Below, in pieces: positions 17,601 to 24,412 of a stretch of 40,285 bases of DNA (positions are counted from its first letter, which is position 1; each line of letters starts with the position of its first letter). Below the pieces are notes generated by a model. That model did no database searches and was not told where the DNA came from. It saw nothing but the letters and a program-made list of their open reading frames with translations. Made by a program: the position numbers and the translations under genes. Where the stretch lies: positions 1-40,285 of the forward strand of contig JABGVY010000058.1 of the NCBI GenBank assembly GCA_018645845.1. The letters run 5' to 3'. The stretch comes from Gammaproteobacteria bacterium (GTDB lineage Bacteria > Pseudomonadota > Gammaproteobacteria > Pseudomonadales > Azotimanducaceae).

Positions 17601-18102
17601 TTAACAGGTCTTCGAACAGTAGTTCCGAATGGTAGGCATCGACAGTCGATCGCATGGCGGGATCATCTCCTGCCAGCACGAGCACGCCACCATTTTTCGC
17701 GGTACCGTGATAGTTCGCCTGTCTGACGGCATCAAGACTTTGATCCAACCCAGGGCCTTTGCCATACCACATACCAAAGACACCGTCGTACCTGGCATCA
17801 TTGTGATAATGAACCTGTTGGGTACCCCATACTGCCGTTGCCGCCATATGTTCATTAACAGCTGGCCAGAAATTGATATGGTGAGATTCGAGGTGATCCT
17901 TGGCACGCCAGAGTTCTTGGTCGATTGTTGTCATCGGGGAGCCCCGATAACCTGAGACGAAACCTGCAGTATTGAGCCCCTGCGCCTCATCACGTCGCCG
18001 CTGAACCAACATCAGCCGGACCAGTGCCTGCGTACCCGTGACATAGATACGACCGTCATCAAATGTATAGCGATCGTCGAGTGTAACTGCCAGGTTGGTC
18101 AT
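14644..18102 (-). CDS. Fused indolepyruvate:ferredoxin oxidoreductase family protein
   Basis: 1152 aa cytoplasmic enzyme, a natural fusion of the alpha/beta and gamma parts of 2-oxoacid oxidoreductases. The N-terminal pyrimidine-binding part spans about 20-390. FCSGCPHNTS (429-438) leads into the thiamine-diphosphate domain with GDGTYYHSG at 494-502 and FNDAVAMTGGQ at 522-532. Cysteines at 631, 634, 637 and 643, then 664, 670 and 675, would hold iron-sulfur clusters. GGVGGTGVVT (721-730) opens the gamma domain, followed by a C-terminal domain typical of this long form. It decarboxylates 2-oxo acids, usually aryl- or branched-chain pyruvates, to acyl-CoA with a low-potential electron acceptor. 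It is the first gene of the operon with RidA and the molybdoenzyme. The exact 2-oxo acid is unknown. Confidence 0.95.
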   Translation of the reverse strand: MTNLAVTLDDRYTFDDGRIYVTGTQALVRLMLVQRRRDEAQGLNTAGFVSGYRGSPMTTIDQELWRAKDHLESHHINFWPAVNEHMAATAVWGTQQVHYHNDARYDGVFGMWYGKGPGLDQSLDAVRQANYHGTAKNGGVLVLAGDDPAMRSTVDAYHSELLFEDLLMPVLYPADIQEVLDMGLYGIAMSRFSGAWLGYKLLPETIETAASIRAGYDDLKIEIPEFEFPADGVNSRNGDMWFNQENRIRRFKLPAAVAFARANKLNRVTHDSGNARFGIAAMGKTWRDTLQALNELGLDENRLQQLGVRILKVAMPFPVDNETYREFAEGLEEILVIEDKREQIENAIRRTCYTMESRPRVVGRHDETGELLVDDVGDLHADKIARVIAKRIGYFHQSEDMDQRLRFLAEKEQQAIDRPPAEINRMPYFCSGCPHNTSTRVPEGSRANGGVGCHFMAYWMDRDVGYATQMGGEGIPWVGQAPFVETDHIFQQLGDGTYYHSGSIAIRAAVAAGVNITYKILFNDAVAMTGGQPVDGPLTVPQISHQVHNEGVKRIAIVTDEPDKYDRSQFAPGVTISHRSDLDYVQRELRQITGTTILIYDQTCAAEKRRRRKRGTFPDPAKRMFINDRVCEGCGDCSVKSNCVSVLPIDTAFGKKRSIDQSSCNKDFSCNEGFCPSFVTVYGGALKKGRGIGDVPDALRLLPEPTLPDLSDGESYGILIGGVGGTGVVTIGALLGMASHIDELGVSIVDQLGFAQKGGAVMTHIRIATSPENINSARLNAGGADLLIGCDAMVVSGDEALNTLSQHTHAVLNTHKAITGDFVLNPDLEYPSDSIEARLLDGLGNSNATFLDASSLATRLLGDSIGSNLFLVGYAWQKGLIPVSKAAIHKAIELNGVKVEWNIEAFDWGRRAAHNLNAVLEVANDEVMPEEQTAETLDELLSFFSNELVSYQNDAYAKKFHDAVQRIRTKELEIEPASERLARAVAKNLYKLMAYKDEYEVARLYSDPAFKAKLAAQFEGDFRLEFNLSPPAIAPRDKVTGLPKKITLGSWMLPAFGLLAKFKFLRATAFDFFGRTDERRTERRLIEEYLTTLEDLIEKLGVDNLDAAVDIASIPQMIKGYGHVKDINVSEAEQRRRVLLDNWHYRVFVKAA

Positions 18103-18162
18103 AAGGTTGATCCTGTCGGTTCAGTTTTCCCAGATCAGATACTAGAGCTATTAGCGCTGAAA

Positions 18163-18176
18163 AAACTTGTCAATTC
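18163..18176. promoter_or_regulatory. Candidate promoter/operator element, second copy
   Basis: The minus strand reads GAATTGACAAGTTT, identical to 2145-2158, 60 nt upstream of the ATG of the fused 2-oxoacid oxidoreductase. It is the only recognisable signal in the 95-nt gap after the MaoC-like gene. Confidence 0.35.
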
Positions 18177-18197
18177 GTGCACCCCGTGAGTCAGAGA

Positions 18198-18647
18198 TCA
18201 CATGGGCCAGTAACGGACGATTGTGGTGCCGACCGAAACTTCATCACCGGACGCATTATCTCTCCAGGTAAAATCATAATAGACAGCGAACCCCTCGCTC
18301 CTTACCTCGGCTTTCTGAACCACGAATTCGAGAACAATTTCCGCACCTGCCCTGAGCGGGCCAATAACGCGGAATCGATCAAGGCCAAGGAACAACGCCC
18401 TCAGCCCTTCAAGCTGGACTTCCCGGAAGTAAGCCGGGTGTATCAGCGTGATAGTCATTGTTCCAGGGGCAATGATGCCACCAAAGGCTTCTGTCGCCTG
18501 CTCCTCATCGAAATGGAACCAGTCCATCTGATCGATCGACGTGCAAAACGCGTGGATCATTTCTTTCGTGATGGCAATGGGGTCAGATTTAAAAAGCAGT
18601 TCGCCTTCTCGGGCAACAAAATCATCGTAACTGGAGATGCTAATCAT
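18198..18647 (-). CDS. MaoC-like hot-dog-fold protein (NodN-like)
   Basis: 149 aa. Start chosen at 18647, where ATG overlaps the stop of the upstream flavoprotein gene by 8 nt; longer readings would run backwards through that gene. The protein has the MaoC/NodN layout: a helix, DQMDWFHFDEEQA (39-51), AFGGIIAPGTMTITLI (54-69), then a strand-rich end with GEIV-like features. Family hydratases use an Asp five residues before a His. Here that Asp position is Q40, with D39 and D42 nearby, and the usual His of FGGxIAHG is Pro61. It may be a hydratase of altered specificity or a non-catalytic acyl-CoA-binding protein. The coupling suggests that it works with the flavoprotein. Confidence 0.8.
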   Translation of the reverse strand: MISISSYDDFVAREGELLFKSDPIAITKEMIHAFCTSIDQMDWFHFDEEQATEAFGGIIAPGTMTITLIHPAYFREVQLEGLRALFLGLDRFRVIGPLRAGAEIVLEFVVQKAEVRSEGFAVYYDFTWRDNASGDEVSVGTTIVRYWPM

Positions 18648-19809
18648 GACTGGCTGCACGTCTGATACGCGTATGATCAACATCAGATAAAGTTGCTGCA
18701 CCGAGAAACACCATGTCCCGCTCGACCTCCGATCGCAACAATGACAGTGCCCTTTCAACTCCGCGCTGACCACCAGCCGCCAGTGCATAACAATTGGTCC
18801 TGGCACCTGTGCAGGCTGTCGCACCGAGTGCGACTGCCTTCAATATGTCGGTGCCGCGCCTGATACCACTATCCAGAATGACTTCAATTTTGTCGCCGAC
18901 TGCATCAACAACCTCGGGCAACATTTCAATCGTCGCTGGTGCCGTATCGAAGTGGCGAGCACCTTGATTGGATAAAATGACCGCGCTGACCCCGCAATCG
19001 ACCGCTCGCCGGTTGTCCTGAACACCGACCAGCCCTTTGACTGCGAAAGGTCCATCCCACTGACTTCTGATCCACGCCAGGTCCTCGAACGTGATGTTGG
19101 TGACAAGCTGTTCACCCAACCAGTTAAGGTCACCAGGCTGATCCATGTACTTGTCGTAGAGACCGAATCCGGGAAGAGGCAAAGTTCGAATAGCCCACCA
19201 GGGGTGACTCATAATCGACAGCCAGCCTTTAAGAGAAAAATTGGAAGGCAGGCCAAACCCGCTTCTTGCATCGCGTTCACGGTTTCCATGTATAGGGTTA
19301 TCAACTGTGACGATAAGCGCTTTGTAGCCACAATCCTTAGCCAACTGAATCATATCTGCCATGACTTCACGTGATCGGCAGGGTTGCATCTGAAAAAACC
19401 GAGGCCCCTCATTTGCTGAAGCTGCTATATCTTCAGGCTGAGTGGTGGTGAATCCGGACATACTATAGGCAGTGCCAAGATTATGCGCGGCGCGGGCCAT
19501 ACCAATTTCACCAGCCGGATGCAGGTACTTCAAACCACCGGCCGGGCCTACAAAAAAGGGCCATTCAAGTTTTTGACCGAGAACTGTAGTCGAGGCATCA
19601 ACCGCGTCGACACCGCTGCAATAGTGCGGTATCAAATGGTATCGGCCGAATTCCTTCTGGTTAGCCGCAAGTGTTACCTCATCATCACAACCACCATCGA
19701 TATGATCGAAAATGGGAAACGGCAGCCGTTTCTTCGCCAATGACCGCAAATCCGAAGGATTCACGCATTTTCGTAGGGCCCTGGGCCAATCGTCACCTGC
19801 TGCGCTCAA
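18640..19809 (-). CDS. FMN-dependent alpha-hydroxyacid oxidase/dehydrogenase homologue with altered active site
   Basis: 389 aa TIM-barrel flavoprotein of the lactate/mandelate/glycolate oxidase family. The TTG start is supported by AGGAGAAG at the right distance. FMN-binding landmarks are present: SGFTT (118-122), VTVDNPIHGNRERD (167-180), PFAVKGL with K258, ILDSGIRRGTDILKAVALGA (311-330). The active site departs from the family. The signature SNHGxRQ reads SNQGARH (280-286), so the catalytic His is Gln282. The tyrosine of the FDYIDGG motif is His36, and the tyrosine usual after FQL is Gln143 (FQMQP). R285 remains. It may not oxidise 2-hydroxy acids and could use FMN for another reaction. 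It is coupled to the MaoC-like gene and divergent from AraC regulator 2. Confidence 0.9.
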   Translation of the reverse strand: MSAAGDDWPRALRKCVNPSDLRSLAKKRLPFPIFDHIDGGCDDEVTLAANQKEFGRYHLIPHYCSGVDAVDASTTVLGQKLEWPFFVGPAGGLKYLHPAGEIGMARAAHNLGTAYSMSGFTTTQPEDIAASANEGPRFFQMQPCRSREVMADMIQLAKDCGYKALIVTVDNPIHGNRERDARSGFGLPSNFSLKGWLSIMSHPWWAIRTLPLPGFGLYDKYMDQPGDLNWLGEQLVTNITFEDLAWIRSQWDGPFAVKGLVGVQDNRRAVDCGVSAVILSNQGARHFDTAPATIEMLPEVVDAVGDKIEVILDSGIRRGTDILKAVALGATACTGARTNCYALAAGGQRGVERALSLLRSEVERDMVFLGAATLSDVDHTRIRRAASHD

Positions 19810-19963
19810 ACTGTCTTCTCCTATCTAATGCCACGCAGTATCCAGTAAAAACCACTTATTATCCGTTATCAATTCAAGAAGATCACAAGTCCTGACGGGC
19901 AGATATATCTTTGCCTTGCAGCGCCCGGATATGGTCAAATCCCCAATGAGAGAGCATGAATCT

Positions 19964-20989
19964 ATGATTGCCCCGGAATATTCAACAATCGGCCCCATCG
20001 GCACCGTCATTGCACAGACGTTGCAGGCTGAAGGTATTGATCCAGCGCCTTTGTTCAGCAAAGCCGGGATTGATGTCACAGGCCTTAGCGATCCCAGGGT
20101 AAGAATGCCTGCGGATTCCTTTAAAAAGCTGCTGGAGCTTATTGAAGAGACGAGTTCTGACCCGGCCATAGGGCTCACCATTGCCCGTTTCATCCACCCG
20201 ACCACGTTTTACTCCTTAGGTATTGCGATGTACTGCAGCGATACGCTTGGTCAGTACCTTGACCGATTCATCAAGTACTACCGGGTAGTAACCACCAATA
20301 ATCGCCTTGAGGGTAAAGTCGATGCTGATGGGATCTACCACCTAAGAGCTATCAGTTCGACCAATCAGACGTTCCCAGGATCACGCGAAGACGGTATCGC
20401 TTCATTTGTAACCACCATACTGCGACTTGCTTTGCATCACGAACTACCCCTCATCAGCGTCAAGCTTGCCAGACCAACACCGACGGGTGTCGAGGGCCTT
20501 TACGAGAAATTTTTTAGATGTAGCATTGAATTCAATGCTGAACACACTGAACTCGCCTTCCAAGCAGACATGCTCGAGGAAGAACTGACAAGCGCCAATC
20601 CGGAATTGGCGGAAATGTATGAACAACTCACCATCGAGTATCTCGACAAGATCGACCGGCTTGATTTTCCATCCCGGGTTACCAACGAACTCATCAGACT
20701 TTTGCCAACAGGAGTTTCTGCCAAAGAAAAAGTGGCCGAGGCGCTAAACATCAGCACACGCACGCTTTACAACAAGCTCGAAGCCAGCGGTACAACCTAT
20801 CGTCAGGTACTCGACACCACCAGACAACAGCTCGCCGAACAATATATTCATCAGGGCATTCCAATTTACGAGATCGCCTACCTGATTGGTTTTTCAGACA
20901 CCGCCAACTTTTCTCGAGCTTTTAAGAAATGGGCTGGTGTTTCACCGATGGGATATCGCAATTCGATTCTGTCCGAGACACAAGACTAG
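19964..20989 (+). CDS. AraC-family transcriptional regulator 2 (OruR-like)
   Basis: 341 aa from the ATG at 19964. This start has GAGAG upstream and aligns with the N-termini of the two paralogues; upstream in-frame ATGs at 19916, 19931 and 19946 would add up to 16 residues. The N-terminal sensor domain has GIDPAPLFSKAGID, DPAIGLTIARFIHPTTFYSLGIAMYCSDTLGQYLDRFIKYYRV. The C-terminal AraC DNA-binding domain contains ISTRTLYNKLEASG (first HTH) and IAYLIGFSDTANFSRAFKKWAGVSP (second HTH). It lies directly upstream of the CoA-ligase and PaaABCD-like genes on the same strand and is divergent from the FMN-protein gene, so either block may be its target. Confidence 0.92.
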   Translation: MIAPEYSTIGPIGTVIAQTLQAEGIDPAPLFSKAGIDVTGLSDPRVRMPADSFKKLLELIEETSSDPAIGLTIARFIHPTTFYSLGIAMYCSDTLGQYLDRFIKYYRVVTTNNRLEGKVDADGIYHLRAISSTNQTFPGSREDGIASFVTTILRLALHHELPLISVKLARPTPTGVEGLYEKFFRCSIEFNAEHTELAFQADMLEEELTSANPELAEMYEQLTIEYLDKIDRLDFPSRVTNELIRLLPTGVSAKEKVAEALNISTRTLYNKLEASGTTYRQVLDTTRQQLAEQYIHQGIPIYEIAYLIGFSDTANFSRAFKKWAGVSPMGYRNSILSETQD

Positions 20990-21040
20990 CAACTTGCCGT
21001 TTTTGACATAGGCTCGTTTTTTCACGAGGTTTAACCTGTC

Positions 21041-21064
21041 TCAATCTCAATCTCAATCTCAATC
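21041..21064 (+). repeat. Tandem hexamer repeat (TCAATC)x4
   Basis: Four perfect tandem copies of TCAATC end 12 nt before the ATG of the acyl-CoA ligase, in the expected leader/ribosome-binding region. Copy-number change by slippage would alter the spacing of promoter, leader and start codon in 6-nt steps. Confidence 0.9.
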
Positions 21065-21076
21065 TTAAAATAAGTT

Positions 21077-22654
21077 ATGCCGCGCCCAACCGACGTATCA
21101 ATACATGATCCGCTCCACCAGAGCCCCGGCTATGCTGACCTTGTAATGCAAGGCTTGCGTCGTTGGCCTGATCGAGTGGCCGTAGTCGATGCAACAGGCT
21201 TAACTCTGACCTACGAGGCACTGGAGCAACGAATTTGGCAGTTTGCAGACGTTCTCGCTACCAACGGTTTACGAAAGGGGCAAGGACTGGCTCAGCTGGC
21301 CTCCAATCGAATCGATGGATTTGTCACCATGATCGCTGCCATGGTACTGGGAGCCAGATACACTCCGCTCCATCCCATGGGGTCTCTGGATGATCAAAGA
21401 TTCATCTTGAAGGACGCGGAGATCGCAATATTGGTTGTCGACACAATTGGTTTTGAGACAAGAGGTCGTGACCTGGTCGACAGTGCCCGGACCGTACTCA
21501 GTCTTGGCACGTGCGATTACGCTGCCGATTTAGTCGATATCGCAACGTCGGTGACTAACCCCGCACGATTGAACGCCTCCAGTCCAACTGATATTTGCTG
21601 GTTGACCTACACAGGTGGAACCACAGGTCAGCCAAAGGGTGTCATCCTGACCCAGGCCAATATGGCAGCGTCCTGCCTGATATCTGCTGCAGAATGGGAA
21701 TGGCCGGAGCAGATCAACTATCTAGCTTGTTCACCCATCAGCCATGCTGCCGGTTTTCTGGTCGCACCGACATTGTTGAAAGGCGGCACGATTACTTTGC
21801 TACCGGGATTTAACCCCGATAGAATCATCGAGCTGATCGAGGGCGGTATCAATACGCTGTTTCTAGTGCCAACGATGATTTATGCATTGCTGGATCATCC
21901 TGGAACGCAGGACGCTGATCTCTCAAATCTGGAGTTACTGGTCTATGCATCGGCGCCGATGTCGCCGCCGCGACTGCGAGATGCCTTACATCTTTTTGGC
22001 CCTGTGATGATGCAATGCTACGGCCAGACCGAGAATATTCACCTGACCGTGATGCGAAAATCTGAACACGATATTCTAAAGCAAGAGCGCTTCCTCTCAT
22101 GTGGTCGTGCACCTGCTGGTATGCAGACAGAAATCCTTAACGAAGATAACCTACCTGTTCCCGTCGGAGAAATCGCCGAGGTTTGCGCTCGCGGCCCTTC
22201 GGTCATGTCGGGCTATTGGAAACAGCCAGAGGCTACGCAACAGACACTAGATAACGGATGGTTACGTACCGGGGACCTCGGACGAAAGGATGAAGAAGGT
22301 TTCATCTACCTTGTCGACCGGGCCAAGGACATGATCATCTCTGGTGGTTTCAACGTTTATCCGAAAGAAGTTGAAAACGTACTCCACAGCCACCCTGCGG
22401 TCTCAAACAGTGCCGTCATTGGGGCTCCCGATGAAAAATGGGGTGAACGCGTTGTCGCCTTCGTCGTACGAAAAACCGGCGAAACTGGCAGCAGCGATGA
22501 TCTGATGGAACTGGTCAAGGACAAAAAGGGATCGGTACAGGTACCCAAAGAAATCCACTTTGTAAATGAACTACCTTTAACATCACTAGGTAAAATCGAT
22601 AAACAAGCCCTTCGTACCGGCTTTTGGCACAACCAGGAACGAATGGTAAATTGA
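21077..22654 (+). CDS. AMP-binding acyl-CoA ligase (fatty-/aryl-acyl-CoA synthetase type)
   Basis: 525 aa adenylate-forming enzyme, full length for the family. Core motifs in order: P-loop TGGTTGQPKG (179-188), YGQTE (A5), GWLRTGDLG and RAKDMIISGGFNVYPKEVE (hinge and A8), and K506 in LTSLGKIDKQ, the catalytic lysine of the thioester... adenylation step. It activates a carboxylic acid with ATP and joins it to CoA in the cytoplasm. Its position 26 nt before the PaaA-like gene suggests that it makes the CoA thioester used by that oxygenase, the role PaaK has in phenylacetate degradation, though the sequence is of the general acyl-CoA synthetase type rather than PaaK. No strong ribosome site is seen; a TCAATC repeat fills the leader. 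Confidence 0.93.
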   Translation: MPRPTDVSIHDPLHQSPGYADLVMQGLRRWPDRVAVVDATGLTLTYEALEQRIWQFADVLATNGLRKGQGLAQLASNRIDGFVTMIAAMVLGARYTPLHPMGSLDDQRFILKDAEIAILVVDTIGFETRGRDLVDSARTVLSLGTCDYAADLVDIATSVTNPARLNASSPTDICWLTYTGGTTGQPKGVILTQANMAASCLISAAEWEWPEQINYLACSPISHAAGFLVAPTLLKGGTITLLPGFNPDRIIELIEGGINTLFLVPTMIYALLDHPGTQDADLSNLELLVYASAPMSPPRLRDALHLFGPVMMQCYGQTENIHLTVMRKSEHDILKQERFLSCGRAPAGMQTEILNEDNLPVPVGEIAEVCARGPSVMSGYWKQPEATQQTLDNGWLRTGDLGRKDEEGFIYLVDRAKDMIISGGFNVYPKEVENVLHSHPAVSNSAVIGAPDEKWGERVVAFVVRKTGETGSSDDLMELVKDKKGSVQVPKEIHFVNELPLTSLGKIDKQALRTGFWHNQERMVN

Positions 22655-22680
22655 CAACTGAAATTGAAAGCGAGAAGACA

Positions 22681-23631
22681 ATGAGCGATACAACGGTAAG
22701 CGAGGAAGAACAGGCAGAAATTGACCTGCTGGCTCGATTGGAGGCTGGAGAACTTATCGAGGATATGAATGAGTTAACACCTCGATATCGAGCAATCCTG
22801 CAACGCACTCTTGAGATCGCGGCTCAGAGCGAAGTAACCGTCTTGACCTGGGCCTACACCGCCTTCAGGGTTGCCCCGGATATCGGTGCCAAGGTCGCGT
22901 TATGTGGCACGATTCAGGACGAAGTTGGCCACGCCCACCAACAGGGCATGTTGTACGAACGATTCGGCGTCGATATGCAGAAGCTGGCATTTGAAGCGGA
23001 CCCACAAAAATACTGGTCCTTGCCTATCATGGAATTCCCCGTCAGAAACTACGCGGAGTTCGTTGTTGCCCAGGCATTCCTCGATCGTGCCGGTAGATTC
23101 ACCACCTGGGATCTGGAACTAAACTGCAGTTTTGCCCCCTACCGCCGTACGCTAAAGAAAATTAATTTCGAAGAGGCTTACCATTTTAGACATGGCGCCA
23201 TGTGGACTGAGTATTACCTCAACCAGACCGAGGAAACTAAAAAGCTCGTCAACGATGCGGTCCGATGGATCTTTCCCTGGGGTTATCACTGGTACGGCCG
23301 CCCCGATCACCTCAAAGGACACCCGGATCAATTGACCTATAAGGTACGCGCCTGGACCAACGACACCATGCGAGAGAAGTGGCTGAAATCAGCCGTCATA
23401 TTTGCCGATCGAATTGGTCTAAATGTACCTGCCCGATTTAATGAAGAGTCAGGTGACTACGAAATTACCGATATGCCCTACCCAATGACATTCGACTCAG
23501 ATGCCCACGACTGGGAATGGGAAGAAACCACCTGGGATCGTGCTATTGGCAACTTCAAGACCGGTGGCCCTATGCGACCAGCCTGCTATGAACGGCTGCA
23601 GCGCGAAGAGTGGGGTGCCAACCTGTGGTAA
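22681..23631 (+). CDS. paaA: PaaA-like diiron oxygenase alpha subunit (phenylacetyl-CoA epoxidase family)
   Basis: 316 aa, the usual size for PaaA. The ATG at 22681 follows GAGAAG; a longer reading from 22624 would overlap the ligase gene. It has the four-helix diiron ligand pattern: E51 in the first helix, E81-x-x-H84 (IQDEVGHAHQQG) thirty residues later, and E165-x-x-H168 (FEEAYHFRHG). In the PaaABCE complex the A subunit binds the CoA thioester and activates oxygen to epoxidise the aromatic ring. It heads a tight run with paaD-N, paaB, paaD-C and paaC. The substrate may differ from phenylacetyl-CoA because no paaE, paaG, paaZ or paaF-like set follows in order. The family call is firm. Confidence 0.93.
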   Translation: MSDTTVSEEEQAEIDLLARLEAGELIEDMNELTPRYRAILQRTLEIAAQSEVTVLTWAYTAFRVAPDIGAKVALCGTIQDEVGHAHQQGMLYERFGVDMQKLAFEADPQKYWSLPIMEFPVRNYAEFVVAQAFLDRAGRFTTWDLELNCSFAPYRRTLKKINFEEAYHFRHGAMWTEYYLNQTEETKKLVNDAVRWIFPWGYHWYGRPDHLKGHPDQLTYKVRAWTNDTMREKWLKSAVIFADRIGLNVPARFNEESGDYEITDMPYPMTFDSDAHDWEWEETTWDRAIGNFKTGGPMRPACYERLQREEWGANLW

Positions 23632-23939
23632 CCATTGAAGAGGTCAAAGCTGCACTCGAAGAGGTCTACGACCCTCACATGAACGTCAGTCTGCTAGATA
23701 TGGGTATGGTTCGACGCGTGGAGGTCTCCGACCAAGGTAAGGTCGATATTGGTCTCGTCTTCCCCTGCGTCGGATGTCCAGCATGGGACCTGATTCAAAA
23801 TGATATCAAACAAACACTATCACCCATGGAAGGAGTAACACGGGTCAAGGTAAGTGTCGAATGGCATCACGCCTGGAATCGCGACGACATTAAACCGGAA
23901 GCACGATTGATCGCCAAGGAACATGGATATGTTATCTAA
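23625..23939 (+). CDS. paaD: PaaD N-terminal part: stand-alone DUF59 (MIP18-like) domain
   Basis: 104 aa from GTG at 23625, which overlaps the paaA stop by 7 nt and has GGGGTG upstream; another GTG at 23610 would give 109 aa. The DUF59 fold is clear: YDPHMNVSLLDMGMVRRVEV, then LVFPCVGCPAWDLIQNDI with two cysteines three apart, then VTRVKVSVEWHHAWNRDDI. Canonical PaaD (about 165 aa) joins this domain to a C-terminal Cys4 zinc ribbon and is needed for iron-site or cluster maturation of the epoxidase. Here the protein ends right after the DUF59 domain, and the ribbon is encoded separately at 24201-24404, beyond paaB. Function as half of a split PaaD is inferred from these matches and the position. 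Confidence 0.88.
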   Translation: MVTIEEVKAALEEVYDPHMNVSLLDMGMVRRVEVSDQGKVDIGLVFPCVGCPAWDLIQNDIKQTLSPMEGVTRVKVSVEWHHAWNRDDIKPEARLIAKEHGYVI

Positions 23940-23951
23940 GGAAATGCACGA

Positions 23952-24197
23952 ATGAGCATAGTAAGACGTAAAACAGCATTGCCAACAACCGAATACGACT
24001 ACTACGAGGTTTTTGCAAGAGAGAAGCTGGATGGTCCTCTGGCTCATATTGGTTGCTTAAGCGCACCGAATGCCGAAATGGCGACTTCCCAGGCTCGGTT
24101 GGTGTATTCCGAAAAACCATGGGTTGAAATGTGCATGGTCAGAAGGGATCAGGTCGTTCAGATTATTTCCGTCAATGAAATTCCTGGCGTTGCCTGA
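23952..24197 (+). CDS. paaB: PaaB-like subunit of phenylacetyl-CoA epoxidase
   Basis: 81 aa, slightly shorter than typical PaaB (about 95). It has the PaaB pattern: YEVFAREKLDGPLAHIGCLSAPNAEMATSQARLVYS, then WVEMCMVRRDQVVQI. PaaB is a small non-catalytic protein that bridges PaaAC heterodimers in the epoxidase complex. It starts 12 nt after the DUF59 gene with TAAGGA upstream, and the zinc-ribbon gene begins 3 nt after its stop. The usual order is paaA-B-C-D-E; here paaB sits between the two PaaD pieces. The N-terminal extension (SIVRRKTALPTTEYD) is longer than usual and the C-terminus shorter. Confidence 0.88.
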   Translation: MSIVRRKTALPTTEYDYYEVFAREKLDGPLAHIGCLSAPNAEMATSQARLVYSEKPWVEMCMVRRDQVVQIISVNEIPGVA

Positions 24198-24200
24198 CCG

Positions 24201-24404
24201 ATGATCAGACCAGATATCGAAAATCAGAATCCATTTAATGAACGCTACGATGGTGAAATTGAATGTCCCTGGTGCAAATCGCGCAACACCCATGTCATCA
24301 GCCCATTCGGTGGAACCGTGTCTGAGGTTTCTATGCAATGTGGCGATTGTAAGAGCACATTTGGTTGGATGAAATGGCAGGGCAAGTTGCCTGACAGCGA
24401 ATAG
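24201..24404 (+). CDS. paaD: PaaD C-terminal part: stand-alone Cys4 zinc-ribbon protein
   Basis: 67 aa. C22 and C25 (ECPWC) and C47 and C50 (QCGDC) form a zinc-ribbon. The spacer ISPFGGTVSEVSM and the following STFGW match the C-terminal end of PaaD, where CPxC is followed by an S-x-FG-x-T segment and a CxxC-x4-F segment. It therefore corresponds to the part missing from the DUF59 gene at 23625-23939. It begins 3 nt after the paaB stop, and paaC starts 8 nt after its own stop. It may act in trans with the DUF59 protein in maturation of the diiron complex. Assignment rests on the motif and context. Confidence 0.85.
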   Translation: MIRPDIENQNPFNERYDGEIECPWCKSRNTHVISPFGGTVSEVSMQCGDCKSTFGWMKWQGKLPDSE

Positions 24405-24412
24405 GAGAGAAA

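Noticed and set aside
21009-21031. CTCGT/ACGAG hairpin after AraC regulator 2
   Set aside because: The T run is in the loop rather than after the stem, and the stem has only 5 bp.
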